From NCBI GenBank assembly GCA_964470555.1, contig CAYYDG010000023.1, positions 52,284 through 116,283 on the forward strand: a stretch of 64,000 bases of DNA, given 5' to 3'. This document shows positions 56,062-64,000 of this stretch, piece by piece. The notes beneath the pieces are model-generated. The model did no database searches. It had not been told where the DNA came from and saw only the letters and a list, made by a program, of their open reading frames with translations. A program made the position numbers and the translations under genes. This DNA comes from RBC074 sp964470555. Lineage in GTDB: Bacteria; Acidobacteriota; Blastocatellia; RBC074. The stretch's first letter is position 1; the number at the start of each line of letters is the position of its first letter.

Positions 56062-58698
56062 TTGCTGTCACAGACGATTTCACATTACCGAATTCTTTAT
56101 CACGTTGGCACGAGTCTGATCGGCGAAGTATATCTGGCCGAAGATGTGACGCTTGGCCGAAAAGTCGCGCTGCTGATGTTGCCTGAACAATTTGCGCGCG
56201 ACACCGAACGCGTCGAGCGTTTGTCGCAGGAAGCCCGCCTCATTTCCACGCTCAATCATCCCAACATTCGCATGATGTACGAGGTCAGTTCAGACCGCGT
56301 GCAGGGTCAATCGCTGTATTTCATCGCCAACGAATGGGTGGAAGGCCCGACCTTGCGCGAACATCTGGCTTACACGCGCATGCGAATCGAAGAGATTCTG
56401 GACGTCATTTCGCAGATCGTTTCCGGCCTGGGAGCGGCGCATGCGGCGGGCGTTCTGCACCGCGACCTGAAGCCGGAAAACGTCATGATTCGCCCCGACG
56501 GATTCGTCAAGATTCTGGATTTCGGACTGACGAAATTGATCGAACAGGACACCATGCTGGTCGAATTGGGCGGAGCGGCTTTTCCGCCAAATGAAGAGCC
56601 GCTCGTTCCCGTTGACGCCGCGACCGCCGAAATTCGCATCAGCCCGGAAGGCGCGCTAGATCCGTATCGCACCAAACCGCTCGACGCCGCCGAAGCCGCG
56701 AAATGGACTGAGGCCTTGAAACAAAACGACGGCAAGGAACATCGCTCGGCGGCGCGCTCGGCCACGGGGTTGTGGTGGATGCCGGGCACGACCGGTTACC
56801 TGTCGCCGGAACAGATCGCCGGCGAACCGGTGGATGAGCGCAGCGATTTGTTCAGTCTGGGAGTGATGCTTTACGAAATGTGTACCGGGCGTTTGCCGTT
56901 TGAAGGCCAGACGACGACCAGCGTGTTGAGTTCGATTTTGCAGAACGCTCCGCCGCCGATCAGGCGCTCGTTGCCGGACGCGCCTGAAGAACTGGAATGG
57001 ATAGTCACCAAATTGCTGGCCAAAGACCCGGACGAGCGATACCAGACGGCACGCGAATTATCGAACGATCTGAAACGATTGCGTCAACGGCTGGAACTCG
57101 ATTCCGGTCAATCCCGCCATTCCAAATCCGGCGACACTGCCTCCAACGAGTCCATGCGGCGCAGCGGCAAACAGGTTTCGTTGGAAACTCGTCCGATCAG
57201 CCGCGATTCCGGCGGAGAACCGCGCCGTAACACGTCCGGTCTGAGTTCTCGCAGCGGCTCTTCAACAAGCGGTACGTCGCGCAAATCCTCCGGCGCTTCG
57301 CGCGCTTTCAGCGACGCGATTGATTCGGTGGCGATTCTGCCGCTGACCAATACAGGCAATGACGCCAGCGCCGAATACCTGAGCGACGGCATTACGGAAA
57401 ACGTCATCAACACCTTGGCGCGTGTGCAGGAACTGCGCGTGATGGCGCGCAGCACGGTTTTTCGCTACAAGGGAAAAAACACCGATCCGTTGGAAGTTGG
57501 GCGCGAACTGAACGTTCGCGCGGTGTTCACCGGACGCCTGTTCCAGCGCGGCGACGACATCGTCATCAAGGCCGAATTGGTGGATTCTGGAGATGGCGCG
57601 TTGCTATGGGCGGATCAATACCAGCGTAAATCGGGCGACATCTTCGAACTGGAAAAAGACATCGCCAAACAGATTTCAGAAAGTTTGCGGCTGAAACTGG
57701 GCGGCGAGCAGGAAGAAAAACTGGCCAAACGCCAAACCGTCAACCCGGCGGCTTATGAGTTGTACCTGAAAGGCCGCTATTGCTGGAATCAGCGCAGCCC
57801 TGAAGGCATGCGAAAAGGCGCGGAGTTTTTCATCCAGGCGATTCGGAAAGACCAGAACTATGCGCTGGCTCACGCCGGACTGGCGTCGTGCTACACATTT
57901 TTGAGTGTGTACTTTTTGCCTCCGCGCGAATTCATTCCCAAAGCTCGCATGGCTGTGATGAGAGCGCTGGAACTGGACGACCAACTGGCCGAAGCGCACG
58001 CGGCTTATGCGTCAGTGTTGTTTTGGTACGACTGGGAATTTGATCGCGCAGATAAGGAATTTCAGCGCGCCGCCGAATTGAACCCGAATTATTCCGAAGC
58101 GCCGCAATGGCATGCGTATTTGTGCGCCGCGCAGGAACGTTTTGACGATGCGTTTGCATTGCTTCGGCATGCAGAATCGCTCGATCCGCTTTCCGTGCCG
58201 GTGGCGGCCAGTTTCGGCGAATTGTTCTATTTCGCCGGACGGTACGAAGAAGCGCTGGCTCAATGCCGCAAAACCCTGCAAATGGACGCGGCTTTCGGCA
58301 AGGGGATTTACTATCAGATTCTGTCCTGGCTGGCAGTTGGCAAATTCCACGAAGCGATTACTTCTCTGAACTTCATCATTGAAAATCGCCCTGAAGCCAA
58401 AGGCCTGGCGACTCTGATGCTGGCCATCGCGTTTGCCAAAGCAGGGCAACATGACGCTGCGCGCCAAATCCTGGCTGGAATCGAACTTCACGCCAAAACG
58501 AATTACGTCCCGCCGTATTATCTGGCCATGATCCACGCCAATCTCGGCGATGCGGATCAGGCGTTTGACTGGTTGGAAAAAGCGTATCAGGAACGCAGCG
58601 GCTGGATGCCCTGGATCAAACTGGAGCCTCTGTTCAATGGTCTGAAAACCGACGCGCGGTTCAGCGACCTGCTGCGGCGGATAGGGCTGATGCCTTGA
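56062..58698 (+). CDS. Paralogous Ser/Thr kinase-like protein with degenerate ATP site, TolB-like and TPR region
   Basis: 878 aa, built as the preceding kinase (kinase, linker, TolB-like ILPLTNTGNDASAEYLSDGI, TPR). The glycine loop reads VGTSLIGEVY, lacking the central Gly, and the beta-3 motif is VALLML where the paralogue has VALKLL, so the ATP-anchoring lysine is missing. HRDLKPENVM and DFGLTKL remain, and a long insert (about 60-80 residues) lies between DFG and the SPEQ helix. It may be a pseudokinase that regulates its neighbour, or use a displaced lysine as WNK kinases do. The start TTG at 56062 was inferred by alignment to the first kinase; the longer frame begins 43 codons earlier and overlaps the preceding gene. 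Confidence 0.82.
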   Translation: MLSQTISHYRILYHVGTSLIGEVYLAEDVTLGRKVALLMLPEQFARDTERVERLSQEARLISTLNHPNIRMMYEVSSDRVQGQSLYFIANEWVEGPTLREHLAYTRMRIEEILDVISQIVSGLGAAHAAGVLHRDLKPENVMIRPDGFVKILDFGLTKLIEQDTMLVELGGAAFPPNEEPLVPVDAATAEIRISPEGALDPYRTKPLDAAEAAKWTEALKQNDGKEHRSAARSATGLWWMPGTTGYLSPEQIAGEPVDERSDLFSLGVMLYEMCTGRLPFEGQTTTSVLSSILQNAPPPIRRSLPDAPEELEWIVTKLLAKDPDERYQTARELSNDLKRLRQRLELDSGQSRHSKSGDTASNESMRRSGKQVSLETRPISRDSGGEPRRNTSGLSSRSGSSTSGTSRKSSGASRAFSDAIDSVAILPLTNTGNDASAEYLSDGITENVINTLARVQELRVMARSTVFRYKGKNTDPLEVGRELNVRAVFTGRLFQRGDDIVIKAELVDSGDGALLWADQYQRKSGDIFELEKDIAKQISESLRLKLGGEQEEKLAKRQTVNPAAYELYLKGRYCWNQRSPEGMRKGAEFFIQAIRKDQNYALAHAGLASCYTFLSVYFLPPREFIPKARMAVMRALELDDQLAEAHAAYASVLFWYDWEFDRADKEFQRAAELNPNYSEAPQWHAYLCAAQERFDDAFALLRHAESLDPLSVPVAASFGELFYFAGRYEEALAQCRKTLQMDAAFGKGIYYQILSWLAVGKFHEAITSLNFIIENRPEAKGLATLMLAIAFAKAGQHDAARQILAGIELHAKTNYVPPYYLAMIHANLGDADQAFDWLEKAYQERSGWMPWIKLEPLFNGLKTDARFSDLLRRIGLMP

Positions 58699-58703
58699 TC
58701 GTG

Positions 58704-59234
58704 TCACGCCGAACCGATTTCGTAACGCATCATTACTCGCAATTCGCGCTTTAATCCATGGCGTTCTTCCTCTTCGACGATTTGCAACTGCGATGGCGTC
58801 AATTCTTCGGCTTCAAGAATTCTAAATCCCAATTTCTGGTAAAACGGCGCGTTCCAGGGAATGTCGCGGAAAGTCGTCAACGTCACGGCGGGAATTCCGA
58901 TGGCGCGTGCCCAATCGCAAATCGTCCTGACCAGATTCGCTCCAATGCCTTGCCGACCGTAATCGGGCAGCACGTCCAACTCTTCCAGATGGGGAAGCCC
59001 GCCGATCATTTCAACCAACGCAAAACCAACAGGAGTTTCGTCAACCGCCGCCACCCAAAGCAGCCCGTGTTTTTGCGCTTCATAAAAATCTTCGAGAGGC
59101 GTCAGATACAACGGCAGGTCGGCGGTGATTTCGTATTGCAGGAACAGTTGGCAGGCAACTTCCTCAATGTCGGGAAGAAAGGGAACGTCTTCAGGCGTGG
59201 CAAGACGGATGTTGCAAGTAGATTGGTTTTTCAT
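58704..59234 (-). CDS. GNAT family N-acetyltransferase
   Basis: 176 aa; transfers an acetyl group from acetyl-CoA to an amine. The coenzyme-binding A motif is LDVLPDYGRQGIGANLVRTI (QxxGxG core GRQGIGA), followed by IPAVTLTTFRDIPWNAPFYQ and KLGFRIL, the usual motif B end. The pattern resembles stand-alone acetyltransferases of the RimI/YhbS kind, so the substrate is open. Its ATG directly follows the DUF2442 stop (TAAATG), so it belongs to that operon. It ends 5 bp from the convergent kinase gene. Confidence 0.85.
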   Translation of the reverse strand: MKNQSTCNIRLATPEDVPFLPDIEEVACQLFLQYEITADLPLYLTPLEDFYEAQKHGLLWVAAVDETPVGFALVEMIGGLPHLEELDVLPDYGRQGIGANLVRTICDWARAIGIPAVTLTTFRDIPWNAPFYQKLGFRILEAEELTPSQLQIVEEEERHGLKRELRVMMRYEIGSA

Positions 59235-59522
59235 TTATGTGCATTGACCGCTCAGACCTGCCATCAAATTGCTGACGGATAAATCTTCGTCTATTTCTGG
59301 CCAGTGCAAACTGCTTCCGCCACCGCCAATCTCATAGCATTCTCTTTGATCGGGTGTGGCTTCGTGAAGCAGTGGAAACCAGATGATTGGCAGACTGATG
59401 ATGCGCCCATCAGCCAGATAAACGTGCATCATCTCGTTATCGAACCTTACTTCTTTCGCTGATGCGGTGGTTGGAACGAAGGCTCGTCGCAGTTTTGATT
59501 TTTCTTCAATTAAAGTATTCAT
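59235..59522 (-). CDS. DUF2442 domain protein
   Basis: 95 aa; matches DUF2442 through VRFDNEMMHVYLADGRIISL, PIIWFPLLHEATPDQRE and GGGSSLHWPEIDEDLSVSNL. Such proteins usually sit directly after a DUF4160 gene, and the pair is suspected to behave like a toxin-antitoxin unit. The ATG at 59522 was preferred to the in-frame TTG at 59534. It overlaps the remains of the DUF4160 gene by 17 bases in a different frame, which is the normal arrangement. The upstream partner is broken, so it may be free-standing here. Confidence 0.8.
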   Translation of the reverse strand: MNTLIEEKSKLRRAFVPTTASAKEVRFDNEMMHVYLADGRIISLPIIWFPLLHEATPDQRECYEIGGGGSSLHWPEIDEDLSVSNLMAGLSGQCT

Positions 59523-59739
59523 TCCAGATTCCAATAAATTCTGTTTGGCGCTGTTTCACGATTCGTTCTATCTGGGTCAATTCTGATCCATTGAATCCGT
59601 AACTCTAAGCCAGCCCAACCGGGTCGAGCCAAAATTTAGCCTCATCATCACCAGCTTTGACGTGTATGTGCGGTGGCTCATTGTTTTCGTTGCTGAAAAA
59701 ATAAAACCGATAACGTCCCACTCGCAATACCGTTGGCAT
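59506..59739 (-). pseudogene. DUF4160 gene interrupted by an in-frame amber codon
   Basis: Read on the minus strand from the ATG at 59739: MPTVLRVGRYRFYFFSNENN, then EPPHIHVKAGDDEAKFWLDP, VGLA, TAG (59607-59605), then in the same frame SYGFNGSELTQIERIVKQRQ, TEFIGIWNEYFN and TGA at 59506. This is the full DUF4160 pattern in one frame, broken only by the TAG, which stands where homologues usually have Glu or another residue (GAG to TAG needs one change). It is too short for ordinary ORF calling. The 44-residue product would lack the C-terminal helices. TAG is a normal stop in other genes here, so readthrough as sense is unlikely. Confidence 0.8.
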
Positions 59740-59785
59740 AATGCCCTCTCACTTTTGAAAAATCATCAACATTGCAAATCCAACA

Positions 59786-60514
59786 TCAGTTCATTCTCTC
59801 CGCTGCCCAATGAATCGCGTTTCTGACCAGTCGTTGCCAATTCGGATTCAGGTTGGCTTGACGGTCGTGGCCGAGTTGAATGTAAACGACGCGCGCTTTT
59901 TCATACGGGCTGATCCAGGCGACGGGGCCGTCGCTGGTTTTATCGTCTGTCGTCAATAAGACTTTGACCTTCGGCGAAATCCACAGGTCTTTGTAGGTTT
60001 CGTCGTGAATCTTGAATGTTTCTATGCCGTTCAAAATCGGATGCTGCAACGCCGGTTTGATCGTCAAATCAACGTCGTGTTTGTAGCTGCCGACTTTGCC
60101 GTTGACCGGTTCAAACAGCCAGCGTCCGCCGACGACTTCTTCGTACCACCACGGCCAATTGACGTTGGTGCAAATGCCGTGGTGAATCACCACGACGCCT
60201 TTGCCGCTTTCGACAAATTCGCGCAGGTGTTTTTGTCTTGCCGGTTCCAGCGTTCGCGCTGTGTCGTACATCACCAGCACGTCGGCGCGTTTGCGCATGT
60301 CGTAACTGTAAGCCAGCGGATGCGGATCAACTTTGGCGTTGATCATTTCATCGTCAAAGGCTGTGTAAAACTCCGGATCGTAATCGTGCCCGCCCGTGGC
60401 GACCAGCACGCGCACGGCGTCAGACCGTTTTGGTTTTGGCTTCCAGACCTCTTGCGAAGAAATCTGGCCGGTTAGCGCCGCCATGACAAGCAGAATTGCC
60501 GGCAAACTTCTCAT
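59786..60514 (-). CDS. ThuA-like domain protein, exported
   Basis: 242 aa with a signal peptide (MRSLPAILLVMAALTGQISS). The ThuA fold (amidotransferase-like, often linked to trehalose or sugar utilisation) is shown by RVLVATGGHDYDPEFYTAFD, DVLVMYDTARTLEPARQ, GKGVVVIHHGICTNVNWPWW and GHDRQANLNPNWQRLVRNAI. In Planctomycetes, Verrucomicrobia and Acidobacteria it often neighbours DUF1501 and cytochrome-type DUF1549/1553 genes. It begins 9 bp after the DUF1501 gene and is co-transcribed. Substrate unknown. Confidence 0.85.
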   Translation of the reverse strand: MRSLPAILLVMAALTGQISSQEVWKPKPKRSDAVRVLVATGGHDYDPEFYTAFDDEMINAKVDPHPLAYSYDMRKRADVLVMYDTARTLEPARQKHLREFVESGKGVVVIHHGICTNVNWPWWYEEVVGGRWLFEPVNGKVGSYKHDVDLTIKPALQHPILNGIETFKIHDETYKDLWISPKVKVLLTTDDKTSDGPVAWISPYEKARVVYIQLGHDRQANLNPNWQRLVRNAIHWAAERMN

Positions 60515-60523
60515 CGCATCTCC

Positions 60524-61951
60524 TTATGCCAGTAACTTGTCAACGACCAGACCGTGAACATCTGTCAGCCGGAAATCGCGGCCTTGAAACCGGTAGGTCA
60601 GTTTTTCGTGATCGAATCCGAGTTGATGCAACAGCGTCGCGTGCAAATCGTGAACGTGTACGCGGTCTTTGACGACGTTGAAACCCAGTTCATCGCTTTC
60701 GCCGTAGGTGATGCCCGCTTTGATGCCTCCGCCAGCCAGCCACATGGTGAAAGCATTCGGATGATGATCGCGTCCGTCGCTGCCGCCTTGCACCATTGGA
60801 GTTCGCCCGAATTCGCCGCCCCAGATGACCAGCGTGTCTTTCAGCATGCCGCGCTGTTTCAAATCCTTGACCAGCGCCGCGCAAGCCTGATCGGTGTCCA
60901 AACAATTCTTGGTCAGGTCACGAACCAGCGAGCCATGTTGATCCCAGGCTTCGTGGTAAATCTGCACGAAGCGCACGCCGCGTTCGACCAATCGCCGAGC
61001 CATCAACACCGAATTGGCGAACGACGGTTTGCCCGGTTCCGCGCCGTACATTTCCAGAACGTGTTTCGGTTCCTTGCTCAAATCCATCAGTTCGGGCGCG
61101 CTGGATTGCATCTTATAAGCCATTTCGAACGAATTGATGCGAGTGGCGATTTCGGGATCGCCTACGGTGTCGAGCCGCATGCGATTGAGTTTCTGAATCG
61201 TATCCAGCGAATCGCGTTGCAGCTTATCGTCAACGCCGCGCGGATTCGACAGGTACAACACCGGATCGCCTACGGTGCGGAACTGCACGCCTTGGTAAAC
61301 CGTCGGCAAAAATCCGCTGCCCCAGCAACTATTGCCGCCGCTGGGACCTTTGCTGCCTGTGCTGAAAACGACGAAAGCGGGCAGGTCTTCTGCTTCGCTG
61401 CCCATGCCGTAAATCGTCCACGCGCCGAAACTCGGACGCCCGAAAATCATCGAACCCGTGTTCATCATCAACTGCGCTGGAGCGTGATTGAAAGCGTCGC
61501 TGACCATGCCTTTGACGATGGCGATGTCGTCCACGATCTTCGACGTGTGCGGCAACAACTCGGAAACTTCCGCGCCCGACTGACCGTGTTTGGCGAATTT
61601 GAACTTGGGTCCCAGCAGCTTGGAGTTCGGATTGATAAATGCCGCGCGATAGCCTTTCAACAAATCCGGCGGCGGCAATGTGCCGTCGAATTTCGCCAGT
61701 GAAGGTTTGTTGTCAAACAATTCCATGTGGCTGGGGCCACCGGCCATAAACAGGAAGATGACGTTTTTGACCTTCGGCGTGAAGTGCGGCTTTTTCGGAG
61801 CCAGCGGATTTTGCGACTGTGCGTAACCTTCGCGGGTCAGCAGGTGATTCAGCGCCAGCGCGCCCAATCCAACGCCACACTGTTCGATAAACCAGCGGCG
61901 GCTGACTTGGTTAGCTTCTTTCGATTGCAGTTCGTTTGTTTGTTTCATCAT
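60524..61951 (-). CDS. DUF1501 domain protein (sulfatase-like fold), Tat-exported
   Basis: 475 aa. Typical family features are a Tat-like N-terminus (SRRWFIEQCGVGLGALAL), NVIFLFMAGGPSHMELFDNK, VVFSTGSKGPSGG-type segments, RFVQIYHEAWDQHGSL and VIWGGEFGRTPMVQGGSDGR then DHHPNAFTMWLAGGG. Members have an alkaline-phosphatase-like fold and usually lie beside a large DUF1549/DUF1553 cytochrome gene; that partner is missing here, its place being taken by a restriction-endonuclease gene ending 5 bp upstream. An AGAGG site overlapping that gene's stop serves translation; two tandem ATGs open the gene. Function unknown. Confidence 0.88.
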   Translation of the reverse strand: MMKQTNELQSKEANQVSRRWFIEQCGVGLGALALNHLLTREGYAQSQNPLAPKKPHFTPKVKNVIFLFMAGGPSHMELFDNKPSLAKFDGTLPPPDLLKGYRAAFINPNSKLLGPKFKFAKHGQSGAEVSELLPHTSKIVDDIAIVKGMVSDAFNHAPAQLMMNTGSMIFGRPSFGAWTIYGMGSEAEDLPAFVVFSTGSKGPSGGNSCWGSGFLPTVYQGVQFRTVGDPVLYLSNPRGVDDKLQRDSLDTIQKLNRMRLDTVGDPEIATRINSFEMAYKMQSSAPELMDLSKEPKHVLEMYGAEPGKPSFANSVLMARRLVERGVRFVQIYHEAWDQHGSLVRDLTKNCLDTDQACAALVKDLKQRGMLKDTLVIWGGEFGRTPMVQGGSDGRDHHPNAFTMWLAGGGIKAGITYGESDELGFNVVKDRVHVHDLHATLLHQLGFDHEKLTYRFQGRDFRLTDVHGLVVDKLLA

Positions 61952-61956
61952 TGCCT

Positions 61957-63129
61957 CTATTCTGATTCTTGTTCTTGCTCAGCCTGAGCGATGCCTGTTT
62001 CAGTCGCCAACCTCAGCGAGAGAAATGCTTCCTTTAAGGTTGGATTCACAGCGCTGTCCGGTTCGACCAGCAGTAGAGTTTGGTACGCTTCGAGAAAGTC
62101 CATCCTAACGCGGTAGAACAAGTGAAGGAAATGCCGCAAGAAACCCATGCAATCCAAAATGACAAACTCAACGCCAATCTTGCCATGCAACGTCGCGGCA
62201 AATTCCTTAACGCTCTCATCAATTCTGTCGGTTGTGATGAAGATGTAATTGTCAATCCGTTGAGAAGCCGTCGCCAGTTTCTGAACAGCAATCTCAAGGT
62301 CTTCGCGCAGCACTCTCTTGGCCTTCATCTCGTAAACGGTTAGCACATCGCTTTCGTCACGAAGCACGATTTGCACGTCACCCAGCGCGCCCGTTTGACT
62401 ATCAGCGGAGTTATGGCCTTGCAGCGGCAGCGCCTGTTCGCCCAATCTTTCGCGCGCCGCTTGATATGCTGCTGCCACGACCAGCACTGGCAGCCGTGAT
62501 GACTTGGGCAATGCCAGATGCTGCTGAATCAACGTCACTATACTTTCGACAGGTAAAGATAAATCTGTACGAGCAGCTTTCAGTGAAGCAAAAAGAGTTT
62601 CTATGCGTTGCGTTCTTTCTTTTCGCACAATAATCAGCCAACGCAAGATTTCCATGAGCAAGAAATCCGGTTTGACCAATCCCTGATGTACCGCAGTGAT
62701 AAGCTTCACTACTTTTTCATAAAGTTGTGGAGTTTTTCCGACTAGCTCGGTTCCTGGCGCGATCAAGGATTTGGTTCTGAAAGCTGGTGTGAGAAAGCCG
62801 GTGGTCGTCATTACAGGCAGCCCATACCTGAATGCAAACGGCGCAATATAAGTTTCATCGTAGCTCCTGCCAGAATAAGACCCTTTACCGCCAATCTTCG
62901 TGTAAGGCTTCCGGATATCCAACTTAGGATCGGATATCTTGGCTAACAGGCAAGCCATTAAAAAACGCGTGCCTGCTTGGATCGAGGAGCGGCATACAAA
63001 CTCCACGTCATCGGTCAACCCCGAACTCGCAACAAAGAGCGTTTCCTGATTATCAAGCGCGCTTTGGTAACTTACTTCAAGAATGTCTCTTGGATCGCTC
63101 GACTGCGGCGTCCTCTTGCCTTTTGCCAC
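61957..63129 (-). CDS. Putative type II restriction endonuclease
   Basis: 390 aa. Its position, overlapping an adenine methyltransferase by 58 bases, suggests a restriction partner. A PD-(D/E)xK active site is visible: GDVQIVLRDE (Asp 251) and VYEMKAKRV (Glu 267, Lys 269), with the Asp-x15-Glu-x-Lys spacing usual for the fold. The rest, including GGKGSYSGRSYDETYIAPFA, is not one I can name; SacI-family or another orphan type II group are possibilities. The start is GTG (63129) behind GAGGAA, since no ATG occurs before residue 58. Lower GC than its neighbours points to transfer. Product: site-specific cleavage of unmodified DNA, inferred. Confidence 0.75.
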   Translation of the reverse strand: MAKGKRTPQSSDPRDILEVSYQSALDNQETLFVASSGLTDDVEFVCRSSIQAGTRFLMACLLAKISDPKLDIRKPYTKIGGKGSYSGRSYDETYIAPFAFRYGLPVMTTTGFLTPAFRTKSLIAPGTELVGKTPQLYEKVVKLITAVHQGLVKPDFLLMEILRWLIIVRKERTQRIETLFASLKAARTDLSLPVESIVTLIQQHLALPKSSRLPVLVVAAAYQAARERLGEQALPLQGHNSADSQTGALGDVQIVLRDESDVLTVYEMKAKRVLREDLEIAVQKLATASQRIDNYIFITTDRIDESVKEFAATLHGKIGVEFVILDCMGFLRHFLHLFYRVRMDFLEAYQTLLLVEPDSAVNPTLKEAFLSLRLATETGIAQAEQEQESE

Positions 63130-63944
63130 GCAAGTTCCTCATCCACATCATAATTGAGCCACAGCACTTCGCGGCGTAGCGTTTTGACTGAGTGAACCAT
63201 CTTTTCCGGTGCCTCGATTCGCCGCCAATCGCCATAAAGTTCATCCATCAATTGACAGTGATAACCGGATAGGACGACTTTGCCTTTTACTGAGCGCAGC
63301 ACTTCAGAAAGTTCTCGATGCTGCTCATTGCTCATCTCATAGGCGTAAGCGGTAACATCTCCCCGTGAATCGTGGGCGTAAGGCGGATCACAATAAAAGA
63401 GTGTTTCTTCACTGTCGTAACGATTGATAACTTCAATTGCCGGAGCATTTTCGATTTGTACGCGCAACAGCCTTTGGGCTATGAGGGGTAAATCTTCGAC
63501 TGCGCCAAGCCATCGGGAAACTGCGCCGGCCATTCCAGCGCGGCTTGTAAGCAAGCAGTGCGCCCATCTGCCGGAACTCGCTTTTTGCGCCAATCCAGTT
63601 CTCACTTGCCGAGCGCGAATGTAAAACCTGCGTGCTCGTTCCAGGTCAGAAAGAGTTTCGTTTTTGCCATTGATTGCGGTTTCAAATTCAGCACGCGAAA
63701 AAGGCGTTAAGCCAATCGCTTCAACCAGAACTTCTTTCTGCTCTCTCAGCACGCGAAAGAAGTTCACCACTTCTCCGTCAAGATCGTTATATGTTTCAAC
63801 CGGCGAAGGCGGGCGATTGATCAATACCGCCGCCGATCCGCCGAACGGCTCGCAGTAATGAGTAGCTTCGGGCAACAACGGCAAAAGCCAATCCAAATGA
63901 CTGAACTTCCCGCCGTACCAACCAAAGGCAATCAGTTTGCTCAT
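63072..63944 (-). CDS. DNA adenine methyltransferase, D12 (Dam) class
   Basis: 290 aa; methylates adenine N6 in a specific duplex site. The alpha-class order is seen: SAM-binding YCEPFGGSAAVLINRP near the N-terminus, then the catalytic DPPYAHDSRGDVTAYAY. A start MSKLIAFGWYGGKFSHLDWL follows a strong AAGGAGA, so the 17-residue upstream extension is dropped. The GWYGGK start is characteristic of D12 enzymes. It overlaps the restriction-endonuclease gene; translating the methylase first protects the host. Recognition site unknown. Confidence 0.9.
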   Translation of the reverse strand: MSKLIAFGWYGGKFSHLDWLLPLLPEATHYCEPFGGSAAVLINRPPSPVETYNDLDGEVVNFFRVLREQKEVLVEAIGLTPFSRAEFETAINGKNETLSDLERARRFYIRARQVRTGLAQKASSGRWAHCLLTSRAGMAGAVSRWLGAVEDLPLIAQRLLRVQIENAPAIEVINRYDSEETLFYCDPPYAHDSRGDVTAYAYEMSNEQHRELSEVLRSVKGKVVLSGYHCQLMDELYGDWRRIEAPEKMVHSVKTLRREVLWLNYDVDEELAWQKARGRRSRAIQETFLK

Positions 63945-63958
63945 CGTCTCCTTAGAAG

Positions 63959-63981
63959 CCTTCGGTCTCAGTAGCCGAAGG
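63959..63981. promoter_or_regulatory. Hairpin in the leader of the restriction-modification pair
   Basis: CCTTCGG and CCGAAGG (7 bp) flank a 9-base loop 15 bases upstream of the methyltransferase ATG, just before its ribosome-binding site. It may modulate translation or be an operator; the rest of the upstream region is outside the window. Confidence 0.35.
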
Positions 63982-64000
63982 AAAGTAAATTTCACCTACA

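Noticed and set aside
59605..59607. TAG as a recoded sense codon in the DUF4160 gene
   Set aside because: TAG ends several intact genes in the window (cupin, acetate kinase, restriction endonuclease), so a nonsense mutation is simpler.

Overview
The window looks like a chromosomal segment of an Acidobacteriota genome, probably class Blastocatellia. The evidence is the Solibacter-type C-terminal domain (TIGR03437-like) on two giant secreted proteins, paired Ser/Thr kinases with TolB-like and TPR tails, a CHAT-TPR secreted protein, DUF1501/ThuA genes, moderately high GC, and several families of short palindromic repeats. No rRNA, tRNA, CRISPR array, transposase or integrase was seen. No gene-free stretch exceeds 300 bases.

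Layout. 1-5 kb: Tat-exported cupin, secreted TPR/CHAT protein whose catalytic dyad looks lost, and a BON-domain protein. 5-18.7 kb: a minus-strand accessory block. From a promoter near 18.67 kb it reads Res-like helicase-nuclease, SNF2 helicase, actin/Hsp70-like ATPase and beta-class adenine methyltransferase. A 235-bp palindrome array follows, then a RelE-UvrD fusion helicase and a class I glutamine amidotransferase. This is the best candidate for an unusual defence system: a type III-like res/mod pair that seems to have received a two-gene SNF2 plus actin-like module of lower GC.

18.7-28 kb: aldehyde dehydrogenase and a Tricorn-like protease (minus strand), divergent from pyruvate:ferredoxin oxidoreductase plus a dihydroorotate-dehydrogenase-like partner (plus strand). 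The divergent region carries a good sigma-54 -24/-12 element with tandem dyads placed like an enhancer site. 28-36.5 kb: two large secreted beta-rich proteins. 36.6-46 kb: gamma-glutamyltransferase, HepT/MntA toxin-antitoxin, a coiled-coil protein, bifunctional FtcD, an S9 peptidase, a PQQ-type propeller protein and acetate kinase. 46-53 kb: a ybhP-clsB-like pair, a UbiB-family kinase, two unknown envelope proteins and a ceramidase-like hydrolase. 53-58.7 kb: tandem paralogous Ser/Thr kinases, the second lacking the beta-3 lysine and the central loop glycine. 58.7-64 kb: GNAT acetyltransferase, DUF2442, an amber-interrupted DUF4160 gene that ORF calling misses, ThuA, DUF1501, and a type II-like restriction-modification pair overlapping by 58 bp.

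Five to six unrelated families of short inverted repeats occur between genes. Two have entered reading frames in frame: the methyltransferase at 9.24-9.33 kb and the cohesin-like protein at 35.58-35.69 kb. Starts were moved from the longest ORF wherever signal peptides, ribosome-binding sites or family N-termini argued for an internal codon.
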